From assembly GCA_963932465.1 (NCBI GenBank), contig OZ010786.1, forward strand, positions 443,784,619 to 443,848,618: a stretch of 64,000 nt of DNA, written 5' to 3'. The position numbers were made by a program, and so were the translations under genes. The notes under the pieces were generated by a model. It saw nothing but the letters and a program-made list of their open reading frames with translations. It made no database searches and was not told where the DNA came from. Numbering within the stretch: the stretch's first letter is position 1; each line of letters starts with the position of its first letter. Below, piece after piece: positions 1 to 10,855 of this stretch. This DNA is from Maratus speciosus. Its lineage: Eukaryota > Arthropoda > Arachnida > Araneae > Salticidae.

Positions 1-1053
1 GTGTATTCCAAGATTTTACTAAGATTTTATTAAAAAAATCATACAGTTATGTCATGAGATACAAAATGCTCTAATCACGAAGTAAATTACTTTTTTATGA
101 ACTAATGATTAATATTAAATGCTAAATATTAAAAATAAAATTGTTATGGATCTTCTTTTGGTACTTACTTCAGAAAGTTTTAAGTTTTTGCTAACCAGAA
201 TGTGACATTATTGAAAGTATAATTTTAAATTTAAAAGTTCAACGAGATAACTTTTTAGATTCTTTCATTCTGTGTTAACGAAAACATTTCATAGTATTTC
301 AATCTAATAAAAGGTGTTGGAGAAGGTTAAATGTTCTGAAGTACGTAAAATTAAAAAAAAAACAGTACGTCAAAATGATGGGCTGGTATTAGAAAGATAA
401 ACATTCTGAACAAATAGATTATCAGACGCAGCCTTTGAAAACTAGAAGGTCTAACGAAAATAAAGTATTCTCTTTTTATGAAATTGAATGCATATTCTCC
501 ACTAAATATGTCATATTCAGATATCATAACGCACAGCGCCTACTTAATACTTTTAATGAATCTTTCTATATTGAAAACACTCGACCTCGATTTCATGAGA
601 AAACACGAATATACATTTCTGTAGTTAAAAAAAAAAAAAAAAAAAAAAAAAATATTATTCAAAAAATAACACCGATGGCTGCAAAGTAAAACAATCTTAA
701 GTGAGTTTCTGATGTTTTTATTAGTATAAATAGCTACATGTAATTTTGCCTTTAGATATCTTTTATCCGAATCTTTCATATTATGTCTTCAAATAACTTT
801 TCTAGTCTAAATTTTACTATGCTGTGATTTTCTAAGTATTCCATTTTATTGAAAAATATTTTCCTTCAAACGGCTTATTGAAGGTGCAGGTGTGATATAA
901 TATATCATTTAATTAATTACAAACAAATATAAAACAAACATGAAAAGAGAAATTGTTGCGTAAAATTGTTAAATTTTGAAGAGCTTAAGTTCATTTTTAT
1001 GTAATTATAATTATATGTCATTTTCTTAGCATATGTATGCTCGGATAATGACT
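1..1053. other. AT-rich DNA with no recognised gene
   Basis: No coding signal or recognisable element was seen. Open frames here are short and low-complexity. A 26-bp A run occupies 627-652. Nothing else can be supported. Confidence 0.6.
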
Positions 1054-1094
1054 GCCAGGATAATGACAATTTCATTCTAAAACACTTTTCACAT

Positions 1095-1127
<33 letters not shown>

Positions 1128-1622
1128 CTAACATTTTAATTTCGTTTAAAGTAACATGCTCCCTCTATAGTACCTCAAATTCAGTGTAATGTTCAGTTTT
1201 ATTTGTAATTTATTGAAGCCAGGAAAATGACATAATAAAAGACTACTCAATTTGTACAGGACCTTTAACCACATTATTTTCAAAGAAATATCCAAAAGAT
1301 CTTGCTGGTAGCAATGATTTTACTACTACTGACTTAAACTATGTCAAGAATAAGAAGAATTAGCCTGCAGCGCTATCTTTAAACCTCATAAAAAACTAAG
1401 ATGAGCAGGCCAGGAAAATGACATTCATTTTCACTGGCAATCATATTTTAATTGGGGAAAATTATTTATAAAGTACAGAACTTGTTACCTTCCTCATACA
1501 TGTGTTACATAAGGTATAATTAATAAGAATTAAAAAAAAAACTAGAAAAAGTTATTTGTACTGTATAGCAGAAAGCCTTTTACTTTGCACACATGACAGT
1601 GTGACATGCCAGGAAAATGGCA
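1054..1622 (+). repeat. Four dispersed copies of a 15-bp motif
   Basis: The 15-mer GCCAGGAAAATGACA or a one-base variant occurs at 1054-1068, 1218-1232, 1409-1423 and 1608-1622, all on the same strand. Spacing is 164, 191 and 199 bp. The sequence between copies is not obviously repeated, so this is either a very decayed tandem array with a ~180-bp unit or a set of conserved short sites. A 29-bp T run at 1097-1125 lies between the first two copies. Confidence 0.55.
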
Positions 1623-1926
1623 GTCTGAAAGTTTAAGCCCTTTAATTGCTTTATTTTTTTGTTATTATGAATATAATATCTCTTGAAAATACTTCTAAGA
1701 GTATTTTTTATTAGAACGTAAAATAAAAACTGCATTATCTAACATTTAATAGACATTTTATTATGCGGACTGCAATTTTCGTGTTTTGAGATATTGTCTC
1801 ATATATATAATAGGATATTTAGAGTTAATCTTAAATTTCACGTATCATAATATAACTTAATTTTGTTCAAATTTTATATTAAATTTTTATGACTTTTATA
1901 TGACCTTTTCAATTTGAACAATAGTA

Positions 1927-2730
1927 GGGTAAGGTTACCGTCCCCCAGTCACTTTTAGGCCTTTGAAAGTTGTAATTTTCAGTGAGAATCTAACAAATTT
2001 GGATTTTACATAGACTAACTACCCACGCCCATAGAAACATAGGCAAATATCGTACAAAAAATTTTAACAATGCAAAAAATTGTTTTTCCAATAGTATCTA
2101 ATGCAATAGAAAAAAAATTGGTCCCAATTTCATCCCCCAAAAAATCCAATACTCCGAGGACTAACTTATAACTAAATCAAAATGTATTCCTAAATGAGTA
2201 ACTAATTTAATTTATATTAAAGTAAGGCACAAAGAGATGTACTAATTGAAAGTGGAAGAATATCCTAACGAAACATTAGCCATCCAAACACGAGGAAAAT
2301 TTTTTTTTTAAATGTCATGAAAAAGCATTCCTAATTTCGTCCCCAGTACAAAAATAAGAACTGCTAGGGGGGCGAAATTGGAACCACGCAACTTCCAAAT
2401 ATGACGGAGCTTCAAATCCCGTAAGATGAACTGAGCGTCCTCCGACTCACTGTATGCTACTGTCAGCATCTTACCTACGTAAAATACATGCAATGAATAA
2501 GAAATAAATAATTACAGTACAGTAAATAACGTTCTACAACCGACGTAATAAGAACTCAGATATTCTAAAAATAGGAAATTTACTGTCTTTAATTTATGTA
2601 TGCGTCTTGGTGAACGACACTTTCAATACTGACCCCTTTTACCTCCCATCCCCTGTGCCTTGCGTCATAAGTGGCGACACTTTCGCAGAAGCGGAGAAGT
2701 TAAAGGTGACGAAATATGGGCACTTTAACC
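1927..2730. mobile_element. Degenerate pogo-like non-autonomous element (tentative)
   Basis: The left end GGGTAAGGTTACCGTCCC and the reverse complement of the right end (GGTTAAAGTGCCCATATTTC) are similar, and TA dinucleotides adjoin both. Subterminal motifs resembling TTTCGTCCCC and its complement recur inside, for example near 2330-2345 and 2370-2380. Pogo-type elements commonly have this look, but there is no transposase and the TIRs are badly decayed, so the class call is an inference. Confidence 0.35.
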
Positions 2731-3259
2731 TATTATAATTAAAACATTTTATATTTTTCTTCCTCCCTTCATTCAATAATTTTAATATACAGGTTGTTCA
2801 CAAAAGAATGCCTCAGTTATAAATTTTAATACTCTCATCTGTAAGCATTGTAGAGTGTTCGTTCAAGGTCACAAATAAAGAATAACTCAAACAGTTTTAG
2901 ACAATCGCATGCACAAATACTACATTGTTATTTACACGCTTGCAGTGCTATAATTGCAAAATGGCGACTCCTGAGCGTAAAGCATTATTGCAGGGCTAAA
3001 GATCTAACAGACGTTAGAGTCATACGGTTTTTTCCTTTGGGGCTTTATAAAAGATCATGTATAGGTTCCGCCACTGCAAAATTTGACTTTCCATAAGACT
3101 TTTAGAATTAGTGTGAAATGCTGCAATTTCATTGGTTATCGATTCACCGATAGCCAATGAAATTAAACGGAACTTCTTTTCCTGAAAGGACAAGTACAAG
3201 AGTAAAATACTGTGTAAAGCCGGCACATGGTATTTTGGTTTCTCAAAGCGTATGAATGA

Positions 3260-3331
3260 TCTAGCCCGGTGGTCAAGACTAGGGCTGGTTAAGATTTTGC
3301 ATTTGTAATCCTAAAGTTGCGTGTTCTGTCC
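3260..3331 (+). other. tRNA-like A-box/B-box stretch
   Basis: TAGCCCGGTGGTCAAGA (from 3261) resembles a pol III A box, and GTGTTCTGTCC at 3321-3331 a degenerate B box, about 55 bp apart. It could be the head of a tRNA-derived SINE carried inside the long-TIR element. It would not fold as a functional tRNA. Confidence 0.3.
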
Positions 3332-3378
3332 TTTCGCTGGCTTTTTCACTTTTTTAGAGTTTTGTTTTGATTTTCATT

Positions 3379-4800
3379 AAGTCAGTTAGTTAAAATCAGT
3401 CGATCTTTATTACCAGTTCTTTTGTAATTTTTTTTATCAATTACATTTTTTTAAATAAATTAAATAATTAAATTAAAAAAATCAGTTAATCTATTTTTTA
3501 ATAATTAAAGTAAACATTTATTAAAATGCAATAATAAATTTCCTAGGCTTACATTAAAAGTATTTTCATGTTAGAACTTTATAAAGTTCTGATCATTTTA
3601 AATTTGCCTGTTACTATAGTAACATATAAAGGCAAAATTATCAGAATTAATATATTAAACGTTTTTTTATTTTAAAATTATCCTTGAAACATAAAAATCT
3701 TTATTAATTTATGATAGGTTACTTTATAATTTTTTATTTTAAATACTACACAAATATTAAATTAAATTTTAAAATTCATAGGACTTATAGGGTATTTTTC
3801 TAATAAAAAAATTCTTTAATAATTAAAGTGTAAAAAAAATATTTTCTTAAGTCAGTTAGTTAAAGTCAGTTGATCTTTATTACAAGTTCCGTTGTAATTT
3901 TTTTTGTCAATTAGATTTCTTAAATAAATTTAAATAATTAAATTAAAAAATTCATTTAATCTATTTTTTTAATAACTACAGTAAACATTTATTAAAATGC
4001 AATAATAAATCTCCTAGGCTTACGTTAAAAGTATTTTCATGTTAGATTTTTATAAAGTTCTGATCATTTTAAATATATCTGTTATTTAGATTACTATTTT
4101 TTTTATTGTAAATATTATACAGATAATTGAATTAAATTTTAAAATTCATATTACTTATACGGTATTTTTCTAATAAATAAATTTCTTTAATAATTAAAGA
4201 GTAATAATAATATTTTCTTAAGGCTGCTCTGCTCAACAAGCGCAAAACGTTTTGACGCATTTACAAATTCAGTTTTTAACGAAAAGGTATAAAATTGGAA
4301 AGCCTGGAAGCGATTTGGAATTGAACTGTTTTTTCCATTTTTTGATCAATCAATTACCTATTGAGTTATAAGCGATTTTGATCACGTGACAAACACGTTT
4401 TTCGCCCGCTCTTCAGTGCTCTTTCTTCCTTCGCACGGAAATTCGGTTCAAAACGCCCACTTTGACACTATTTTCTGAAAGGTCTATTGCGTTTGCAAAA
4501 AAACATGAAAAAAAACAGCTCAATTACATAGTTTCTGAACAACAACACCAGCAACTTTCATGTATTTTTGAACAAAAATAAATTAAAACTTATGTCAGAA
4601 AGTTGCCTTTTTGGATTTGAGAACACCTTTAAGTCAGTCAGTTAAAATCAGTTGATCTTTATCACCAGTTCTTTTGAAAAAAAAATGTCAGTTAGATTTT
4701 TTTAAATAAATTTAAATAATTAAATTAAAAAATTCATTTAATCTATTTTTAATAATAATGTAATAATAATATATTCTTACCTTACATTAAAAATATTTTT
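3379..4800 (+). repeat. Three direct subrepeats, about 470-bp spacing
   Basis: Copies begin with AAGTCAGTTAGTTAAAATCA-like sequence at about 3379, 3849 and 4631. The first two are spaced 470 bp and extend together to about 4220. The third is separated by roughly 410 bp (4222-4630) of less AT-rich, unrelated sequence that includes GATCACGTGAC, and looks like an insertion. No coding potential. Confidence 0.6.
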
Positions 4801-5511
4801 TGTTGGAACTTTAGTATACATATATATATATAATTAGCAGAAGTAATTTATTAAAGTGTTCATTTCTCAAAATTAAGTATCTTTCATATATAAAAATATT
4901 TATCAATTTATCAGATGCTTTCTAATTTTTTTATTGTATATTCAATACTACTAAATTCTTATCACATATAAACTGTATGTTTAAAATGAATATTTATTGA
5001 AATTTAATTTTAATATCTTCTAAACTTTCATGAAAAGTACTTTTCTGCTAGAACTCCAGTAACATATAAATAGTAATTAACAGAATTAAATTATTAAATT
5101 ATTCATCTTTAAAAATTAATTATTTATCCTTTATATCTAAATTACATTAATAATATATATTTCAATGATAATTTAACCATTGAAGACAGTAAATTACTAT
5201 ACTTTAAATAATTGAATGTAGGTAAAAATGCAACAAAAACATATATATATACATATATACACTGCTCAAAACAATTAAAGGATATTAGAAGTTTGATATA
5301 AAATAAAGATATAAACGAAATTTTTTTTGCCGAAAATAGAAGAAGAGAATCACAAATGCAAATTTTTCTGGTTTTCAAACTGTGGAGTATGCAAATTTTG
5401 AGTTCGACGTCAAAAACGTCGCTTCAGCGGCAGCGAATGAAATTTGACTTTCAACTGGATAAAAGAGAATGAAGACAAGGATGATCGGCATTCAGTGATT
5501 GCTTTGTTTCG

Positions 5512-6552
5512 ATGAGTACGATGTCTCAGCGAAGTCATTTGACAGATTCAGAAGCTTTGAGAATTGTTGGTAGGTTAGAAGGGGGCCAAACTCAAGCCGA
5601 AGTAGCGCAAGCCATTGGAGTGTCACAAAGTGTCATTTCCAGGATCTGGAACCGTTTTTTGGAGAGTGGATGTGCAGGCCGAAGACCAGGGCAAGGTCGT
5701 AGACGGGCAACAACGCCCAATGAAGATCGGTATTTAGCGTTAACAGCTCGGAGACACCGAACCATGAACGCTATTCTTCTCCAACAACACCTTCGCTCGG
5801 CTACAGGCACCACGATTTCAACTCAGACTGTCCGAAACCGGCTCCATGCTGTAGGTCTGTATGCTCGGCGACAGATGGTATGTGTTAGATTAACATCAAG
5901 GCATCGTCGCGACCGCAGGGAGTGGGCAACCGAGCATGTCAACTGGAGGAGAAATGAATGGAGCAATATTCTGTTTTCTGACGAGTCCCGTTTTTCTGTG
6001 CATCCGGATAATAGACGTATTTTCATCTGGAGGGACCGTGGCAGTAGGAATAATCCTGCGTTCGTGCACGAAAGTGTCAGATTTGGCGGTGGAGGAGTGT
6101 TGGTGTATGGTGGCATCTCCATTGACGGGCGCACTGACCTCTACATCATTCGAGATGGAGCTCTGACTGGTCGCCGATATAGGGATGAGATCCTCAGACC
6201 TATTGTAGTCCCTTACGCTGCAGCAATCGGAGATAACTTCATTTTAATGGACGATAACTGCAGGCCACATCGTGCAAACCTGGTGGAGGATTTCCTTTTC
6301 GAGGAAGGAATCGTTCGAATGGAATGGCCAGCGTGTTCTCCAGACATGAATTCAATCGAGCACGTTTGGGACGCTCTAGGAAGACGAGTTTCTGGCCGCC
6401 AACAACCCCCACAAACTCTCCAAGAACTGGAAAGTGCTCTTCTGGAAGAGTGGGGCAGAATACCCCAACTCGTCATTAATAGCCTAATTGAGTCCATGCC
6501 TCAAAGGTGTTCAACGTTGCTGGCCGCCCGTGGAAACCATACCCCCTACTGA
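5512..6552 (+). CDS. Tc1-family DD34E transposase, intact
   Basis: This 346-residue protein is the normal length for a Tc1 transposase, a nuclear cut-and-paste enzyme that binds the TIRs and inserts at TA. An N-terminal paired-type DNA-binding region spans about residues 10-115: a helix-turn-helix with QTQAEVAQAIGVSQSVISRI near 26-45, a basic GRRPGQGRRR linker at 56-65, and a second helix-turn-helix. The DDE catalytic domain follows. D157 lies in LFSDESRF, D248 in LMDDNCRPH and E283 in SPDMNSIEH, with exactly 34 residues between D248 and E283, hence DD34E. A glycine-rich FGGGGVLVYG box is at 191-200. Two ATGs, at 5512 and 5521, are in frame; the first is used here. No stop or frameshift is present. 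Base composition is clearly richer in G+C than the surroundings, as expected of a recent arrival. Activity cannot be judged from sequence alone. Confidence 0.95.
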   Translation: MSTMSQRSHLTDSEALRIVGRLEGGQTQAEVAQAIGVSQSVISRIWNRFLESGCAGRRPGQGRRRATTPNEDRYLALTARRHRTMNAILLQQHLRSATGTTISTQTVRNRLHAVGLYARRQMVCVRLTSRHRRDRREWATEHVNWRRNEWSNILFSDESRFSVHPDNRRIFIWRDRGSRNNPAFVHESVRFGGGGVLVYGGISIDGRTDLYIIRDGALTGRRYRDEILRPIVVPYAAAIGDNFILMDDNCRPHRANLVEDFLFEEGIVRMEWPACSPDMNSIEHVWDALGRRVSGRQQPPQTLQELESALLEEWGRIPQLVINSLIESMPQRCSTLLAARGNHTPY

Positions 6553-6642
6553 AAATGATTTTCTTTGAAGAAAACACCTTTTCTTATTCTTTTTTTCTCA
6601 TATGCACAAATTGTGTTTTTTTCCTTTAGTACACAAATGCGC

Positions 6643-6648
6643 AATAAA
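6643..6648 (+). promoter_or_regulatory. Poly(A) signal AATAAA of the Tc1 gene
   Basis: AATAAA lies 91 bp after the transposase stop codon and upstream of the right TIR, a plausible cleavage and polyadenylation signal. T-rich sequence follows. Confidence 0.5.
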
Positions 6649-6790
6649 ATGCATTTTTTTCTGCCAAACATGTGTAATTTATTCTCAAATAACCTACTAT
6701 GTCTGTCGACCATGTATCAATCAGCTAAACAGTTTACCAGATACAAAATCCACCTAAAACTGCAATATCCTTTAATTGTTTTGAGCAGTG

Positions 6791-7515
6791 TATATATATA
6801 TATATCTGTGATTTAATAATTATTCGCAAAAAGTTTTATTATATATAGATATATATATGTTGGAATAAAAATGTAATATACATCAAACATGAACAATGAA
6901 AAATATTTTGCTATTAGTTGCAATATATATATATTTAAACGATTTTACGATTATTATTATTATTATTATGGAGATTTTTGTTTTTATCTTTATTTATTAA
7001 TTTATTATCAGTAGCTTTACAATTTCTATTCGAAATATAATATTGTGATTAAATTATACTACATAATACCACTTAGGTGCTAATGTTATATAATTAAAAT
7101 AAAATATCTATTTAAAGGCAATAATAGTATCTTTTAAACTGACATAGAAAAATATTTTTATATATCTAGATGGAAATTCAATTACTTATTTTTCGTTAAG
7201 CTGCTAGAACTTTAATACTAATTGCAAACATCTGAGTAAAAAAAAAAAAAAAAAAAAAAAAGTTCTAAGCAGCTTATTATAACAATCTCATTATTTTGTC
7301 ATAATTTAACTAAGTCGATGTTGTTTTAGAATTGTTATTATTTTTTTACTAGAAAATTAAATCAAATTTAATAATTAATTATATATTATGTTATTAACTG
7401 TATAGCAATTGATTCCGAGCTCAGTATGAGAAATACATAAGCTTTTTTTAATGCATCAAGTTATTATTATCAAGAAATACAATTGATGAAATGAGTAGCA
7501 GCGCTGTTACTCATA
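6791..7515. other. AT-rich interior of the long-TIR element
   Basis: Simple TA, ATT and A-run sequence; the A run is near 7239-7261. No gene or separate element was seen. Confidence 0.5.
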
Positions 7516-7932
7516 AAATGGATTTTTTCCTTTCAGGGAAAGAAGTTCGGTTCGCCGATAGCCAATGAAATTGTCGGATTTCGAACTAATGCTAAAAGTC
7601 TTATGGAAAGTCAAATTTCGCTCCGCCACTACCTAATGATTTGCCAGACTTGAGACACAGAATTGAAGAGGCAATTGCTTCCGTTACTCCGGGTTTGTCA
7701 ACCGAAGTGTTGGAGGAATCTGACTTTAGGTTAGATGTGTGCCGTATAACTAAAGGTGAACATGTTGAAGATTTGTACGAAAAACTAGTTTAGTTTACCT
7801 TCAATTTGATGTAAATACTCTAATATTAATGATATAAATATCCCAACAGTTTGATATTTGCTGTAAATAGTCGAAATAAAACTATTATAACACACCATTG
7901 AAATTGGGACATTATTTTATGAACACCCTGTA

Positions 7933-8165
7933 TTTTAATCGGAAACATCATTCAATTAAATTACATACTTCAAAGACCTATCAACAGAGCAACACAATTA
8001 AGGTATCAGAAAATGAAATTTTAGACCAACACTTCATTGAATAAAGTGTATTAATATTTCTGCAGTACAAATACCATTTAAATTTCAATCAATGCACTTC
8101 TTTCATTTAATTTCAATTCACTTTCTCTGTAATCCATAATATATGTGTTAATACATGTCAAACTT
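7933..8165. other. Unassigned AT-rich DNA
   Basis: Nothing recognisable between the mariner-type element and the dispersed repeat at 8166. Confidence 0.5.
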
Positions 8166-8440
8166 ACTACACAAATATGACGTATCAGTAAAAGTAATGC
8201 AACTTGTTTAAAAGTTGGGAACAAAAATGGATTATTGATATGAAAGCAATCACAAATTGCTTTGGCAGACCACGATGTTACGGAAACCACTTGGGACCCA
8301 TTTCTCAATTACACGGTAACCGTTCCATGAAACCACCCATTTATAAGTGTCACGGTGACAATTTGGTTTGTCAGTATAACGTCGGCAGTCGATTCCTTTT
8401 CGAAAGGAAAATATAGAATAAAATTGGGTGATATCTATAT
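8166..8440 (+). repeat. Dispersed repeat, related to 28072-28340
   Basis: Both copies share landmarks in the same order: ATATGACGTAT, a GCAACTTG block, GAAACCA(C/T) followed by CTGGGA-like sequence, a (T)AAGTG block and a terminal GGGTGATAT/GAGTGATAT. Similarity is moderate. The complementary strands encode loosely similar short peptides (shared LIRHIC), probably a by-product. The family was not recognised. Confidence 0.45.
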
Positions 8441-8811
8441 CTATCTATATCTACCCTATATGTATAAAATCCTAATGAAACGAATTTATGAAACAATTTC
8501 ATGAAACGACTGATTAAACGACTGATTATTTTTTACGACTATTTCTCCTAAAATATGAAAGGTTTGGTGGTGAAATTAACACCAATTGTCAGTATTTAAC
8601 CACAGGATTCAAAACTTGTGTTAGAATTTTAAATTTGAATTAGTTTTCGATATATTAATGTTTTTCTAATTTTATTGACATTTCATTATTAATGACAATT
8701 CAATTACTTCATTTTTGTGGAAAAAAAGAGTTTAATATTTTCTTTTTCATTGTTTTCAAATTGAGATTAAAATTATCTTTAATTTCAATCGATAGTGAAC
8801 CAATATTGTGA
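8430..8811 (-). repeat. 3' end of the same family as 29352-31690 (inverted)
   Basis: On the minus strand this reads TGGTGTTAATTTCA, then TTTTAGGAGAAAT, then AGGATTTTATA and TAGGGTAGATAT, matching 31550-31690 on the plus strand in order and spacing. The TTAA-flanked element at 8816 interrupts it. The head of this copy was not located. Confidence 0.55.
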
Positions 8812-8815
8812 TTAA

Positions 8816-10628
8816 CCCTCTCGCTGCGCAACCCGAGATTTTATCGGGGATGAATTTTTTCCTCCTGATTAATCCTCTTTGATTATTCCCACCAGTTATT
8901 TTTCTAATGTAAATTTTGTCGTATTTATTCGGAGCATTTTCCCGATTAAATTATGTAAAAGTTTTTGTTTTGAAAAACTGGATACAAAAGAATAAAAGTC
9001 CTTCCGGCCAGTGCCGGGAGGAAGAGGTAGCTTTCAAATTCCTTATTTTAAAAAAGCCAACTTATATTATTCAAACACACGAAGCTCAATTTAGTGGAAA
9101 CCGAATATAGGAGATTCAATACTAATTTTTATCAATACTAAATCATTATGAATGAGAATTTCGCAAAATTGGTCATCTTTATCCAAGCTGCTTTTATTTA
9201 AAGTAACTTATATTTGGCTGAGATGCTGATGTATACTATCCACATGCCTTCTTACATGGAAATAGGCGAATACGTGCGTTATCGTGTGACAAATACAAGA
9301 TCGTTTCAAAATGTTAGCCATACTAGAAATTCAAAGTGCTATAATTTAACCATTTTTTTAAGATATAAACAAAAGAACAAATTTTCAGAAATAAAATCTG
9401 CTCCGGAATCTTTGTATCAAGGCCAAATACATAAAAAAATCTTTTTCATTTTCCAATTTTTTAATACCTCATTTTAAATTTTAAATTTAATTTTTTTTTA
9501 AATGGCAACACTTTTGAAACAAGATGGCGAATGAAGCTGGCCAACGAACTCGGTCGAGACATTGGTATGTACTATGTGCAGACCAAGTAACATCCAAATC
9601 GGTTCATAAATACGCCTGTTATCGCGTGACAAATATTAGGTCGTTTTAAAATGTCAGCCATGCTAGAAATTCAAAGTGATGTAACTCAACCATTTTTTTA
9701 GATATAGACGAAACAAAAACTGTTCCAGAATCTTTGTATTAAGGTCAAACACATACAAAAAAAATCTTTTTCATTTTTCAAATTTTTGGTGTCTCATTTT
9801 AAATTTTAAATTTTTTTAATTTTTTTAATGGCCGCCATTTTTAAACAAGATGGCGGATAAAGCTGGCCAACGAACTCGGTCGAGATATTTGTATGTACTA
9901 TGTACACACCAAGGTACATTCAAATCGGTTCATAAATACGCCTGTTATAACGTGACAACTATCAGGACGTTTCAAAATGTCAGCCACGCTAGAAATTCAA
10001 AATGCTATAACTCAGCCATTTTTTAAGATATAGACAAAACAAAAACTGCTCCCGAATCTTCGTATCAAGGTCAAATACATAAGAAAAAAATATTTTTTCC
10101 ATTTTCAATTTTTTGATACCACATTTGAAATTTAAATTTTTCTTAAAAATTTAAATGGCTGCCATTTTTAAACAAGATAGCGGATGAAGCTGGCCAACGC
10201 ACTCGGTCGAGACATTGGTATGTACTATGTACAAACGAAGTTACATCCAAATCGGTTCATAAATACGCCTTTTATCGCGTGACAACTATCAGGACGTTTC
10301 AAAATGTCAGCCACGCTAGAAATTCAAAATGCTATAACTCAGCCATTTTTTAAGATATAGACGAAACAAAAACTGCTCCAGAATCTTTGTATAAAGGTCA
10401 AATACATAAGAGAAAAATATTTTCCCATTTTAAAATTTTTGGTACCACATTTCAAATTAAAAAAAAAATTTTAAAGTTTTAAATGGCCGCCATTTTGAAA
10501 CAAAATGGCGGATGAAGCTGGCCAACGAACTCGGGGTATGTACTATGTACATACCGATTTACATCCAAATCGGTTCATAAATTCGAGAGTTACAGTATGA
10601 CAAAGGTCATATATATATATATACATAT

Positions 10629-10664
<36 letters not shown>

Positions 10665-10851
10665 ACTTTTGAACGGAGGGTGGTTTCGGGGTCTGGGGGT
10701 CATGATCGATGAAAATATACCAAAATTTTTGGAAATCGCTTTCCTCCGAACGGCTGCAATAGGTAGCTTTTTGTAATGAAAGCTACCTGAAAATTCTATA
10801 GATACGCAATTTTCGAAGCTATTTTGATAAAACAATTACGCAGCGAGAGGG
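8816..10851. mobile_element. TTAA-flanked (piggyBac-like) non-autonomous element, 2036 bp
   Basis: The ends are CCCTCTCGCTGCG and its exact complement, 13 bp, at 8816-8828 and 10839-10851. Each is bordered by TTAA (8812-8815 and 10852-10855). A TTAA duplication with CCC-starting TIRs is the piggyBac signature. No transposase is present; most of the interior is the 327-bp tandem array at 9176-10600. A (TA)n stretch lies at about 10610-10660. Mobilisation in trans by a relative is an inference. Confidence 0.75.
9176..10600 (+). repeat. ~327-bp tandem array, five units
   Basis: Unit boundaries marked by ATGGC fall at 9502, 9828, 10155 and 10483 (periods 326, 327, 328 bp). A diverged unit precedes the first boundary, and a truncated unit ends the array. 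Each unit carries AACTCGG(TCGAGACATT), AAATCGGTTCATAAATACGC, GTCAGCCA(C/T)GCTAGAAATT and a hairpin formed by GGCCGCCATTTT and AAGATGGCGG. The first unit has lost the hairpin arms. The frame is not conserved, so this is non-coding. Confidence 0.85.
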
Positions 10852-10855
10852 TTAA

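Larger units (their letters stand above)
5260..6790 (+). mobile_element. Complete Tc1-family transposon, 1531 bp
   Basis: Perfect 27-bp terminal inverted repeats (5260-5286 and 6764-6790) start CACTGCTCAAAACAATT. TA dinucleotides flank both ends, as required for Tc1/mariner insertion. The element contains one uninterrupted transposase gene with 252 bp before and 238 bp after it. It sits inside a (TA)n tract within the older long-TIR element. Identical TIRs and an intact gene indicate recent insertion. Confidence 0.93.
3076..7621. mobile_element. 4.5-kb long-TIR element with 9-bp TSD (Mutator-like)
   Basis: Terminal inverted repeats of about 105-115 bp start GC(A/G)AAATTTGACTTTCC at 3076 and mirror this at 7621. 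The 9-bp sequence TCCGCCACT flanks both sides (3067-3075 and 7622-7630). Long TIRs plus a 9-bp duplication are the usual signature of Mutator-like elements. No transposase of its own is visible. The interior holds AT-rich subrepeats, a tRNA-like stretch and the Tc1 copy at 5260-6790. The left TIR also contains a private hairpin (about 3125-3165) that the right TIR lacks. The superfamily call rests on TSD length and TIR form only. Confidence 0.65.
3029..7793 (+). pseudogene. C-terminus of a mariner-family transposase, interrupted
   Basis: The left piece (3029-3075) reads F-LWGFIKDHV followed by a stop and VPP. The right piece resumes at 7631 in the same frame and reads LPNDLPDLRHRIEEAIA, then a RLDVCRITKG-like motif, and stops at 7791-7793. 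These motifs are typical of the C-terminal tail of mariner-type transposases in arthropods. The frame runs correctly across the 9-bp duplication, which shows that the DNA between is an insertion. One in-frame stop at 3062-3064 and loss of the whole catalytic core make it non-functional. Confidence 0.75.
2790..7930 (+). mobile_element. Internally deleted mariner-type element, split by a later insertion
   Basis: The ends are TA-CAGGTTGTTCAC at 2788 and GTGTTC-type CACCCTG-TA finishing at 7930-7932, imperfect inverted repeats flanked by TA as expected for the mariner/Tc1 group. Without the insertion at 3076-7621 and one copy of its target duplication, the element is about 586 bp. It holds only the first codons and the C-terminus of a transposase. 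A start with MATPERKA lies at 2961, and the C-terminal part is at 3029-3075 plus 7631-7793. It is therefore a non-autonomous deletion derivative that served as the landing site for another element. Confidence 0.75.

Noticed and set aside
3020..3226. 68-codon open frame on the minus strand
   Set aside because: It crosses the junction between the mariner remnant and the long-TIR element; the real coding remnant is on the plus strand.
5592..6497. Open frames opposite or inside the Tc1 gene
   Set aside because: Frame shadows of the 346-residue transposase.
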